DNA from: Colwellia sp.
GTDB taxonomy: Bacteria; Pseudomonadota; Gammaproteobacteria; Enterobacterales; Alteromonadaceae
Direction of reading: 5' to 3'
Length of the DNA stretch: 64,000 bases
NCBI GenBank assembly: GCA_020630795.1
Contig: JAHDIK010000007.1
Span: forward strand, 125,206-189,205
Positions 26,201 through 34,627 of this stretch are shown piece by piece (the stretch's first letter is position 1; each line of letters starts with the position of its first letter). The notes under the pieces were generated by a model. It worked only from the letters and a program-made list of their open reading frames with translations. It was not told the DNA's origin and did not search any database. A program made the translations under genes and the position numbers.

Positions 26201-26229
26201 AAAAAGGAGGCGAAAATAGCCTCCTTTTT
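26201..26229. terminator. Bidirectional terminator downstream of the M28 peptidase gene
   Basis: GGAGGC-GAAAATA-GCCTCC spans 26206-26224, with five A before it and five T after it. It would end the minus-strand peptidase transcript and closes the accessory patch on this side. Confidence 0.85.
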
Positions 26230-26256
26230 ATTAATTTCTTTATTTACAAAAGCCTA

Positions 26257-27660
26257 TTATTTCGCTTTTAAATCAACATTCGTGTCAGCAAATAAGAAAA
26301 TCGTTGCAGCATACGCTGCTACATTTTGTGCCAATTCATCAGGGTTGATTTTATCTAATGTATCATCTGGTGTGTGATGCAAATCAAAATAATCTGTGCC
26401 TTCTTGGCTTAAGCGAATAGTTGGAACTCCTTTATCCACCATAGGGATAATATCTGGTCCACCGCCTTTTACGTTTGAACCACCGCGAATAATGCCTAAA
26501 GGTGCGATGATTTTAGCAATATTATCCACTAATTTAGTCGCTTCAGGGTTAACGTTTGAAACAATACGCCAAATATTTCTTGCGCCAAAGTCAGACTCAG
26601 TCGCTAACACATGGTTATGAAGGTTTTTTTCATGCTGCTTGGCATAAGCACGAGCCCCCAACAACCCTACTTCTTCAGCGCCAAACATCACTACACGAAT
26701 AGTACGCTTTGGGCGTTTTGGTAAGTTGGCAATTAACTTTGCTGCTGCCGTAGTGATAGCAACACCAGCGCCATCATCAACCGCTCCAGTACCTAAGTCC
26801 CAGCTATCTAAGTGACCACCAATAAGAACGATTTCCTCTGGCTTTTCACTGCCAATTAAGTCCAACACAACGTTACCGCTAGTTACTTCGCCTTTCCAAT
26901 CTGAGCCAGAATGAAGTGAAATAGATAGAGGTTTATTTAAGTTATGTAAACGACGTAAGTGATCAGCGTCTGGATTAGAGATAGCAACGACCGGAATTTT
27001 TGACCATTTATTCTCATTTTTCCTCATCATGCCTGTATGCGGAAAACGATGAGAGTCTGAACCTACAGAACGAATGATTAACGCACTTGCGCCGCCACGC
27101 TCAGCATGTTTCCAACCAATTCTTCGTTTTTGGTTTGATGGGCCGTATCCTTCACCTGTTTGACTTTTAACCATAGGCTCACCATCCACAAAAGCAACTT
27201 TACCTTTTAACGTGCCATCTTTAACTGCTTTAAGCGCGTGGATATCTCTAAAATAAACAATAGGTGCAATGATTTCTTTTTCACTTGGGGCTGCACCTCC
27301 AAGTGCTGAACCATAAAGTTCTTGGTTATAAGGTGAAGTCAAAGATATATGTAAGTGACCTCTGTCCCAAAAAGGCATGGTAAATTCTTCTATCGTGACT
27401 TTATCAAAACCTAACTCCTTACCTAATTTAACACCCCAGCCACGCGCGCGCTTTTCTGCTTCTGAGCCAGCTAATCGGGGGCCAATTTCTGTGGTTAATG
27501 ACTCTACAATATTGAAACCAAGTTCGCTGTTAAGCGCTGTATTCATTAACTGCTGAGCAATTTCTTTTTGCTGTTTTGTGATAGGAGATTCGCCAGCGAT
27601 TAACGGCATACTCGATACACATAACAACGCACTAAGTACCACATTTTTCAATAATTTCAT
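26257..27660 (-). CDS. Secreted M28 family zinc peptidase
   Basis: The 467-residue protein starts with a signal peptide (cut near LIAGE). A PA-like insert (about residues 120-250) is followed by the M28 catalytic domain. Metal and catalytic residues are visible: GGHLDSWDLGTGAVDDGAG (His and bridging Asp), AEEVGLLGARAY (catalytic Glu and metal Glu), TESDFGA (Asp) and LHHTPDDTLDKI (His). Family members are di-zinc aminopeptidases or carboxypeptidases that act outside the cytoplasm. It probably supports peptide use in a marine heterotroph. It stands alone between terminators. Confidence 0.94.
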   Translation of the reverse strand: MKLLKNVVLSALLCVSSMPLIAGESPITKQQKEIAQQLMNTALNSELGFNIVESLTTEIGPRLAGSEAEKRARGWGVKLGKELGFDKVTIEEFTMPFWDRGHLHISLTSPYNQELYGSALGGAAPSEKEIIAPIVYFRDIHALKAVKDGTLKGKVAFVDGEPMVKSQTGEGYGPSNQKRRIGWKHAERGGASALIIRSVGSDSHRFPHTGMMRKNENKWSKIPVVAISNPDADHLRRLHNLNKPLSISLHSGSDWKGEVTSGNVVLDLIGSEKPEEIVLIGGHLDSWDLGTGAVDDGAGVAITTAAAKLIANLPKRPKRTIRVVMFGAEEVGLLGARAYAKQHEKNLHNHVLATESDFGARNIWRIVSNVNPEATKLVDNIAKIIAPLGIIRGGSNVKGGGPDIIPMVDKGVPTIRLSQEGTDYFDLHHTPDDTLDKINPDELAQNVAAYAATIFLFADTNVDLKAK

Positions 27661-28213
27661 TGTTGCTCCATGAGATGAAAACGTAATTGATGAGTTATTT
27701 TTATATAAAGATTGAGAATTCTAAAGCTTTCATCCCCCTTACGCCAACTTTTTGAATAATAACAATCGCAAACTAAGCGACTACTCATTGCCCCCATATA
27801 CAACAATGAGTATGAAGCATGAGAGTCATCAGTTTATATAAAAGTAATTATTATTTATATTTCAATGGGTTATATCAAAGCTAGCTCGAATAAACTTGAC
27901 TAAATGCCTACTGCCAGAAACCTTAAATAATTTGCCAAGTGTAAAGCGCTCTAGAGGTGGAGAATATGCTTATAAAGTATATGCTTAATGAATTTTCAAG
28001 CCGAAGTACACAACAGTTATTCTGTCTGAATAGTATATTTTAACCACAACTAAGCCGTTGTTCAGCGTTTGTATAATTGAAAACAAATATGAACTTAAAA
28101 ATTAGACAAAAGTTACCACTATGTATTAAAAAATTGACGAATAATGACTTTTTAAAGATTTGAAAATAACTGGCGCGTATAAAATACCCGCCAGTTAGTC
28201 GTTTATCATTTAA
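27661..28213. other. 553-bp gap between TonB receptor and M28 peptidase genes
   Basis: AT-rich sequence with no long frame. It would hold the peptidase promoter at its left part and the receptor terminator at its right. A possible 25-codon frame lies at 27966-28043 (plus strand) behind GAGGTGGAG, and ATATGCTTA is repeated twice 16 bases apart at its start. I see no RNA gene. Confidence 0.4.
28167..28197 (-). terminator. Hairpin downstream of the TonB-dependent receptor gene
   Basis: TAACTGGCG and its exact complement flank a 13-base loop, starting 17 bases beyond the receptor stop. On the minus strand it runs into TTATTTTC, a modest T-tract, so it is a likely operon terminator. Confidence 0.6.
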
Positions 28214-30337
28214 CTAAAATGAATATTTAATACTTGCTTTAACTGAACGCGGAGCACCAGGCATAGTCCACGCTTCAAAGTAAGAGTTTTGGTAATACTC
28301 TTCACCAAATAAGTTATTTACATTAACGTTTAATTCAATCTTACTCGACAACGCAACGTTAGCAAATAAATTAACAAGCGTATAACTAGGCAAATCAAAG
28401 TCTTGCTCTAGAAAATCGCCCAATTGCTTTCCTACATGCTGAACAACAACACCACCGTTTCCAGTATAACCCCCAAGGTTTATGAACTGACGAAGCATAA
28501 TGCTACCGCTATGCTCGGGAACATTGCCTAAACGTGCACCTTCTTCAATAACATACCAGTCCCATAGCGTGATTTCTTTAGAGTTAATTGCGTCAACATA
28601 TGCATATGAAGCAGAAAGCTGTGTATTTGACGTTAAGTCGTAAGACATATCAAATTCAAAACCTTTACTTTCTGCTGCTCCAATTGCTTCCGTTGTGCCA
28701 TCGCCAGCAGGACTGCTTGCTAATATATTGCTTTTTTTCGTATCAAATATAGCAGCAGTACCTTGGAAACCAATATCAAAGTCCCACTTAACACCAAGTT
28801 CCCAAGACTTACTTTCTTCCGGATCATGACCTTTACCGTCAGAGTCTACGCCCGAATTAGGGCGAGCACCTTCAGAGTAACTTGTGTAAATACGAGCCTC
28901 GTCAGACAACTCATACACTAAACCAAAACGAGGATTCGAATATGTTTTTGATACACTGCTCTTGCTGTTGTCTTTACGTCGATTAGTGATGTCTTGTTCA
29001 AAATGGTCAAAACGAATACCAAACATTGCTTTTACATTGTCGGTTAAGTTTATTTGATCTTGAACGTAAAACCCTTGACCACTTTGCTTTTCAAGATCAT
29101 CAGTATTCGCGCCCATTTCAGGCAGTACATTTGTATAGCTTGGATTGTCGTAATCAATAGCGAATGCGTCAGCGCCATCACCGTCATTACCTGAATGGCG
29201 ATAACGAAGAATTAAACGGTCTAATTCGTATTCATAGAAATCGGCACCTACGAGTAAATTGTGCTCAAAGCCGAGGAATTCTGATGTTCCACTAAATTCA
29301 AAACGACCTGAAAAGTCTTCAGCGTCAAACTCACGGTAGCGGCGCTGACGAACAATATAGTTGTTGTCTGCGTCATACCAACGAGGCTCAGAAACACTTC
29401 CTTCAAAAGAAGATGTTCTAACACTTAAGCCAGCGTTAAACGCCCAATTGTTTGATATGCCGTGCTGAACTTCTAGTTGATGTCCTACGGCGTCAATTTC
29501 AACAGGACCATCTGCAGGTTCCCCATAAAATGCGGAATCTGAGAATGGTTTACCTTCAACAAACACCACGCCGCGATCCATGTCAGCTTCTTGTTTCAAG
29601 TACTCTAGTTCATAACTGATAAGAGTATCGTCACTCACCTTGTAAAGAAATGAAGGTGTTAATACCGTTTTTTTCTTATTAACCGTATCACGGTAACTTT
29701 CAGAATCTTCATAAGCACCGTTCACTCTAAAGGCAAAGTTATCTGATATCGCGTTGCTATAATCGCCCTCAGTACGGAAATGAGAAAAACTCCCAGCGGT
29801 AAGTTTTATATATCCTTGCTCTTCAAACTGAGGTTTTTTGGTGGTGATATTAACCGTACCGCCCGGCTCTCCTCTGCCATATAATGCAGAGCTTGGACCT
29901 TTTAAAACCTCCATGACTTCAACGTTAGACAGATCACGATTACCGCTAAACCCTCTACCCGCACTAAACCCGTTAATTAAATATGCTGATGGGAGGTTTT
30001 CGTCACCTGCAAAACCTCTAATTGCAAACATATCCCATAAGCCACCAAAATCGTTTTGTCTGGTGACACTACTCACAAGCTCTAGTGAATCCATAAGACC
30101 TGTAATGCCCGTTAATTCAAGCGTTTCCTGAGAAATGGTAACAACAGACTGAGGTAAGTCTTTTTGCTCAACGTTACCACGGTACGCTTGGCGTAAGCCT
30201 GATACTTCAATAATTTCAACATCGCCTTTTGCCGTTTCAGCCTTGTCTGCTGCCTGAAGCGTTAATGGTGTACACAAAGCGACACTAATACAAAAACTTA
30301 ATGGCTTTAAGTGTTGCTTAAATGAATGGTGTTTCAT
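28214..30337 (-). CDS. TonB-dependent siderophore-type outer-membrane receptor
   Basis: The 707-residue protein has a signal peptide (cut near LQAADK), a plug domain (about residues 50-160, with QSVVTISQETLELTG and VEVMEVLKGPSSALYGRGEP) and a 22-strand barrel ending in the aromatic SIKYSF. Receptors of this class import ferric siderophores or other bulky ligands using TonB energy. I chose the ATG at 30337 over a TTG seven codons upstream because AAGGA lies at usable spacing. It is the last gene of an operon with an ABC ATPase and two permeases and follows them by 33 bp. No Fur box is evident. The ligand is unknown. Confidence 0.93.
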   Translation of the reverse strand: MKHHSFKQHLKPLSFCISVALCTPLTLQAADKAETAKGDVEIIEVSGLRQAYRGNVEQKDLPQSVVTISQETLELTGITGLMDSLELVSSVTRQNDFGGLWDMFAIRGFAGDENLPSAYLINGFSAGRGFSGNRDLSNVEVMEVLKGPSSALYGRGEPGGTVNITTKKPQFEEQGYIKLTAGSFSHFRTEGDYSNAISDNFAFRVNGAYEDSESYRDTVNKKKTVLTPSFLYKVSDDTLISYELEYLKQEADMDRGVVFVEGKPFSDSAFYGEPADGPVEIDAVGHQLEVQHGISNNWAFNAGLSVRTSSFEGSVSEPRWYDADNNYIVRQRRYREFDAEDFSGRFEFSGTSEFLGFEHNLLVGADFYEYELDRLILRYRHSGNDGDGADAFAIDYDNPSYTNVLPEMGANTDDLEKQSGQGFYVQDQINLTDNVKAMFGIRFDHFEQDITNRRKDNSKSSVSKTYSNPRFGLVYELSDEARIYTSYSEGARPNSGVDSDGKGHDPEESKSWELGVKWDFDIGFQGTAAIFDTKKSNILASSPAGDGTTEAIGAAESKGFEFDMSYDLTSNTQLSASYAYVDAINSKEITLWDWYVIEEGARLGNVPEHSGSIMLRQFINLGGYTGNGGVVVQHVGKQLGDFLEQDFDLPSYTLVNLFANVALSSKIELNVNVNNLFGEEYYQNSYFEAWTMPGAPRSVKASIKYSF

Positions 30338-30370
30338 GGTTGTAATATTCCTTATCAATTGGATTGATAT

Positions 30371-31645
30371 TTATTTTTTAGAAAACTGTGAAAAGTCTGG
30401 TAGCTCTGACATTTTGTCTAAGCTAAATTCAGCTCTAGTAAACATTAATGGGTAATAAAAATGGCGCAGCGAGTTGTGATACGCTCGTATATTCTGCTCA
30501 TACTGCATTGCTGCTTGTGTATCTGTTTCAGCCAATGAAGACATTAATCTTTGCGTTAACATTGGTGGAGACAACAAAGCCAAACGACTTGCTAACGTGT
30601 CTTTTTCAAGCGTTGCTTGGCGATATTTTTCAGATAATTCGCTAGCTTTTTGATCGCCAACCTGCTGAAACGCGTAATACCACTTCCACTCAAACGTTAG
30701 CCCCATATCGGTATAATTCTTCCACTGCGGATGAGTTGCTAAAAAGGCGTCCCATGTAACGCTATCTGGTAGGTCCCACGCATCATTTACTGCTTCACGC
30801 TGTACTAATAAAATGTCACCGCCATTAGGGCTTGTAACCATTTTGTCTATAGCAACATCAGTAGTTGCAGGAATTAACACACTTACCATTAACCAAACTG
30901 ACAATAGAGCAGAGGCTACTTGTGTTGAATTTTGCTTTAAGGCCATTTTGTTTGATGTGTACCAAACAATTAATAACGTCCAAAACACAATATGTGCAAA
31001 TACTACGAGCACAATTAAACTCGTTCCTACAAACGAAGCATTAGAGATCACTGCACCTATTACAAAAGGAACAAGTAATACAAGCGCAAGTGAAGCGCTC
31101 AATACAAATGCTCTTGTAAGCCATAAGTACTTTTGTTTAACGGCGGTTGTTATAAGCAAGTCGTAACGCCCTGCTTCTCGTTCAGAAGAACGAAGATCGT
31201 GTAGCAACAAAATCACAAACAGCGGCAATAACACACTGACCAAAAAGGCAAAATCAAAGCGCCCTAAAAACGACAGTTCAGGGTTATCAGCATCGGTTTC
31301 ATATATCTGACCTTCTATGGCTAACATGCGAATACGATGTTTCCACGGAAAAACGTCTCGTTGACCAATAGCTGCAAATGCTAGATTAGATGGCTCTGAG
31401 TAAGTTAAGTGAAAAGCATAGTAAGCGGCACTGCCGTAACCAGACTGTTTCGCAAGTACATTTTCGCGATCAACTCGATCTTTTTCTTTCAACCTTTCTA
31501 TGGTTGACGACTGAGTTTGCATCTCACTAAGACCCGACCACACTGAAAACAAAGACAACGCAAAAACAGCAGTTAAAATGCCTACTAAGTACTTTTGTTT
31601 AAAAAGAAAACGAGCTTCTCTTGTTATGTTTGAAAAAAACTTCAT
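30371..31645 (-). CDS. ABC-2 type permease, DUF3526-like (second permease)
   Basis: The 424-residue protein has an N-terminal membrane helix (about residues 18-38), a long extracytoplasmic loop, then about five further transmembrane segments (from about residue 150) and a soluble C-terminal part. It begins at the ATG overlapping the upstream stop as TAATG, behind AAGGAG. It resembles the NosY/DUF3526 permeases that pair with a NosF-like ATPase. It shares its layout with the preceding permease, including SSEREAGRYDLLITTAV near the membrane re-entry, and the two probably form a heterodimer. Confidence 0.85.
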   Translation of the reverse strand: MKFFSNITREARFLFKQKYLVGILTAVFALSLFSVWSGLSEMQTQSSTIERLKEKDRVDRENVLAKQSGYGSAAYYAFHLTYSEPSNLAFAAIGQRDVFPWKHRIRMLAIEGQIYETDADNPELSFLGRFDFAFLVSVLLPLFVILLLHDLRSSEREAGRYDLLITTAVKQKYLWLTRAFVLSASLALVLLVPFVIGAVISNASFVGTSLIVLVVFAHIVFWTLLIVWYTSNKMALKQNSTQVASALLSVWLMVSVLIPATTDVAIDKMVTSPNGGDILLVQREAVNDAWDLPDSVTWDAFLATHPQWKNYTDMGLTFEWKWYYAFQQVGDQKASELSEKYRQATLEKDTLASRLALLSPPMLTQRLMSSLAETDTQAAMQYEQNIRAYHNSLRHFYYPLMFTRAEFSLDKMSELPDFSQFSKK

Positions 31646-33069
31646 TAGCTTATTCTCCTTACGGCAAAACGGAGTCCAAAAATAACGATTACACCCCATA
31701 ACACCAACTGAATAAGGTATGGCGTACTACTCGCTAATCTGACCGTTGATGCATCAGGCTTAAATGAAAATTCAGACAATACTTGCCAGTTGCTCGCGTT
31801 AACGCGCGCAGCTTTGTCATCGTTATGTCGATTTATGTCGGCTTGATAATCTAACGTGTCTTGGTGAATTTTATTGAGCGACTGAACAAATTCGAACCTT
31901 AGGTTTTCAGCTTCTCTCAAAAATCTATGATGGGTTTCTAAACTTGTACCAGCGATCATCATTGAAAATGACCTAATTGCCGTTGTTGGTGTTAACCAGC
32001 CAAACTGTCTAGCAATTTGTGCTTGAGATAACTCTTCTTCCATGCGTTTTTCAGCAAATTGGTTCAATACGCTCGTGAGCTTTTTCTCTGAATACTGAGC
32101 TACACTTCCTCGAAAGTTGATTGGTAGGTCTTCAATTTTTTCCACCTCATATTTAGCCAACAAGTTTTTCTTTAACTGTTCAAATGCAGCATCAGCGGCA
32201 TTATGCCCGTCGCCTAGCTTGCGTAACTCCTCAAGCACAGCAAAGTCTGCTTCTAATTTCCCCAAAGATGGCGCTAAAGCAGCTGCACTTGAGCTACCAA
32301 TACGTGGAATTAAAATACAAAAAACAATCCACATACCAACCAATATCGCAAAGCTAGCGCTACTTTTTTTACTCATTGCTGAAACAGCTAAAACTAGCCC
32401 ACTCCATATTAATATGTAGAGAACATAGCCAGCGACAAAACTACTCGTAAGTAACACTGATTCGCCGTTTGTTGTGGCCCAAATAGCAGAAATAACTAAC
32501 GGAAGTAACATTAGAAAACCACTGCAAAGTAACGCCAAATATTTGCCAAATAATAAATGTGATAAATTAACGCCTTGGGTGATCATTATATTAAGCGTAC
32601 CCGCTTGCTTCTCTCGCGTAATACTCGCGTAGCCAATTAATATAATGAATAGAGGAACAAGTACTTGCAGTAAAAAGCTTGGCGTTAAACTACTGAAACG
32701 GGTCATACCTGACGCTTGGCGTTGCTCTGAAAACATCGCACTGTTTTGCCTATGCCCTTCTAAAAAAATTGACGTGCCAGTAAAGGCATCAACCCCAGGT
32801 TCAATTATGCTTAGCGGAGATGGCGCTCTAAATACATAATGACCATAATGCACCATGCGATGAGGGTGACGATCAGGCTGCTCTAAAAATCGAGATTCAG
32901 AGGTGTGCTGTAAATGTTCACGTTCATGGGTAGCGTGTTCCATTTCAATCGTATTAACTACCGCTGAAATTAACGCGAGCAATGTGCCAATGATTAGAGC
33001 CGTAGTAGCAATTTTAGTACGCTTCCAAAAGCGCCATTCATCGCGAGTTATTTGACTGATGATGCTCAT
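31645..33069 (-). CDS. ABC-2 type permease (first permease)
   Basis: The 474-residue protein has an N-terminal helix (about residues 22-42), a periplasmic loop, the motif SITREKQAGTLNIMITQGV typical of ABC-2 permeases next to the ATPase contact, and about five more membrane segments ending near the C-terminus (LIQLVLWGVIVIFGLRFAV). It overlaps the ATPase gene by 4 bases and the next permease by 1 base, so all three are translationally coupled. Confidence 0.87.
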   Translation of the reverse strand: MSIISQITRDEWRFWKRTKIATTALIIGTLLALISAVVNTIEMEHATHEREHLQHTSESRFLEQPDRHPHRMVHYGHYVFRAPSPLSIIEPGVDAFTGTSIFLEGHRQNSAMFSEQRQASGMTRFSSLTPSFLLQVLVPLFIILIGYASITREKQAGTLNIMITQGVNLSHLLFGKYLALLCSGFLMLLPLVISAIWATTNGESVLLTSSFVAGYVLYILIWSGLVLAVSAMSKKSSASFAILVGMWIVFCILIPRIGSSSAAALAPSLGKLEADFAVLEELRKLGDGHNAADAAFEQLKKNLLAKYEVEKIEDLPINFRGSVAQYSEKKLTSVLNQFAEKRMEEELSQAQIARQFGWLTPTTAIRSFSMMIAGTSLETHHRFLREAENLRFEFVQSLNKIHQDTLDYQADINRHNDDKAARVNASNWQVLSEFSFKPDASTVRLASSTPYLIQLVLWGVIVIFGLRFAVRRIS

Positions 33070-33788
33070 CGTTTATTTCTCGCAGAAAAAGCCGAATGAA
33101 CTGATTCAGTATCGATATGAGAACTTTCGCCCCTTTCAAACATACCAACAATTTTTCCGTTATCTAACAGTCCAATTCTGTGAGCAATTTGACAAGCACC
33201 ATAAACATCGTGAGTTACCATAAACACGGTTGTACCTTCAGCCGCCAAAGTAGCAATAAGCTGATTAAATTCGTCTATCGCATTTGGATCTAAACCAGAG
33301 GTGGGTTCATCTAAAAACAAAACGGGTGCATTACGAAGTAAAGCTAATGCTATCGCTACTTTTTGACGCATTCCTTTAGAGTAATTAGACATTGCTCTGT
33401 GCCAAGCATTTTCTTGTAAAGCAACTCTTTTTAACGCTTCTTCAATTGCTTTAGTGCTACATGTTATTTGTGCAAGAGAAAGAAAATACTCGATGTTTTC
33501 TATTCCCGAAAGATGGCCATACAAGGTAACCGATTCAGGTAAATAAGCGACTTTTCGCCTAATAGAATCGATTTCATCTGTTACAGACATATCTAAAATA
33601 CTTGCGTTACCGCTAACAGGTAAAACCGTACCAAGAAACGTTTTTAACGTTGTCGATTTTCCTGCGCCGTTACCGCCAAGCAAGGCAAAAACTTCGCCTT
33701 CATGAACTTTAAAACTAACATCATCTAATACGGTTTGGTTGTTAAAACGAACACACAAAGACGAGGCTACAATGATTTCTTTTTGCAT
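33066..33788 (-). CDS. ABC transporter ATP-binding protein
   Basis: The protein of about 240 residues has Walker A GGNGAGKST, a Q-loop, the signature SNYSKGMRQKVAIA, Walker B VLFLDEPTSGLDP and the H-loop MVTHD. It is closest in style to the NosF/CcmA exporter-type ATPases. I chose the ATG at 33788, behind GAGAG; a TTG four codons upstream is possible. It is the first gene of the operon and is preceded by two tandem palindromes. Confidence 0.93.
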   Translation of the reverse strand: MQKEIIVASSLCVRFNNQTVLDDVSFKVHEGEVFALLGGNGAGKSTTLKTFLGTVLPVSGNASILDMSVTDEIDSIRRKVAYLPESVTLYGHLSGIENIEYFLSLAQITCSTKAIEEALKRVALQENAWHRAMSNYSKGMRQKVAIALALLRNAPVLFLDEPTSGLDPNAIDEFNQLIATLAAEGTTVFMVTHDVYGACQIAHRIGLLDNGKIVGMFERGESSHIDTESVHSAFSARNKR

Positions 33789-33825
33789 TATATCTCTCAA
33801 ATTTATTTTTAATCCTTCATTATGG

Positions 33826-33841
33826 TTATGTTATAACATAA
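33826..33841. promoter_or_regulatory. Palindromic operator P1 of the ABC/TonB operon
   Basis: TTATGTTATAACATAA is a perfect 16-bp palindrome. On the minus strand it contains a possible -10 (TATAAC) 16 bases after TTACCG. A repressor bound here would block the operon. Confidence 0.55.
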
Positions 33842-33856
33842 CAAATACCAACGGTA

Positions 33857-33868
33857 ATGTTATAACAT
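33857..33868. promoter_or_regulatory. Palindromic operator P2 of the ABC/TonB operon
   Basis: ATGTTATAACAT is a perfect 12-bp palindrome, the core of P1 repeated with centres 29 bases apart. Together with P1 it looks like a two-site operator for a dimeric regulator, which is not encoded nearby. Confidence 0.55.
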
Positions 33869-34138
33869 AACATTAACAGGTTAAATATATTTTTATAAAA
33901 AGATAAAATGTAGGTTTTTAACGTTAAAAATTATTACGTTAAATGTGTTATCACTTACACTGACGTAAATTCACTAAGTCGTTCTGTAATCAATAAATCT
34001 TGACACAATCACAAAAATTTAAGGTAAATTTTTGAGTGTGCCTTATACTCCCCTGCACAATAATTTATGTATTAATTATCTACAACGATGAATGTTCAAC
34101 GACAAACATGTGATATTTACGATAAGGTAGAGTAACGA

Positions 34139-34558
34139 ATGAAGTTTTTACACACTATGGTTCGAGTTAACGATTTAGACGAGTCTCTTTCGTTTTATAT
34201 TGATTTACTTGGTTTAATCGAAACTAAACGTATCGACGTACCCGAAGGTAAATTCACCCTTGTTTACCTTGCTACTGCTGAAGGTGAACCGGAAGTTGAG
34301 TTAACGCATAATTGGGGTTCAACTGAAGAATATAGTGACGGCCGTAATTTTGGACACCTAGCATTCGAAGTAGAAAACATTTATGAGTTTTGCCAGAAAT
34401 TAATGGATGCAGGGATAACAATTAACAGACCTCCAAGATGCGGACGTATGGCGTTTGTTAAATCACCAGACAATATTTCTATTGAATTGCTGCAAAAAGA
34501 TGGAGCATTACCACCTCAAGAACCATGGTTAAGTATGGAAAATACGGGTAGCTGGTAA
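34139..34558 (+). CDS. gloA: Glyoxalase I-like VOC protein
   Basis: The 139-residue protein matches lactoylglutathione lyase, which turns the methylglyoxal-glutathione hemithioacetal into S-lactoylglutathione. The four metal ligands of the E. coli enzyme have counterparts: His in FLHTMVRV (residue 5), Glu in VELTHNWG, His in FGHLAFEV and Glu in SIELLQKDG. It is a single VOC protomer that should form a dimer. The symbol is likely but paralogues of this family exist. It is monocistronic, convergent with the next gene. Confidence 0.82.
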   Translation: MKFLHTMVRVNDLDESLSFYIDLLGLIETKRIDVPEGKFTLVYLATAEGEPEVELTHNWGSTEEYSDGRNFGHLAFEVENIYEFCQKLMDAGITINRPPRCGRMAFVKSPDNISIELLQKDGALPPQEPWLSMENTGSW

Positions 34559-34592
34559 ATCAAAACTCATAAGCGAAATTAAATAATGTAAT

Positions 34593-34627
34593 GTAATCGC
34601 ATAACACAATTATACTCATGCGATTAC
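34593..34627. terminator. Terminator shared by convergent genes
   Basis: GTAATCGCAT and its exact complement flank a 15-base loop. The right arm contains the stop codon of the minus-strand gene (34624-34626). A short T stretch follows on the plus side. Confidence 0.6.

Larger units (their letters stand above)
33789..34138. other. Divergent control region between the ABC/TonB operon and the glyoxalase-like gene
   Basis: Besides the two palindromes listed separately, it holds a perfect 9+9 inverted repeat, CAAAAATTT-AAGGT-AAATTTTTG, at 34012-34034, just before a TATACT (34044-34049) that could serve the glyoxalase gene. No gene is visible. Confidence 0.5.

Noticed and set aside
23290..26256. 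Complete mobile element or toxin-antitoxin/defence island after nth
   Set aside because: No transposase, integrase, terminal inverted repeats, toxin or defence gene is visible; only cargo-like genes and nth fragments can be supported.
33821..33880. Fur box upstream of the TonB/ABC operon
   Set aside because: The palindromes read TTATGTTATAACATAA and do not fit the GATAATGATAATCATTATC pattern.
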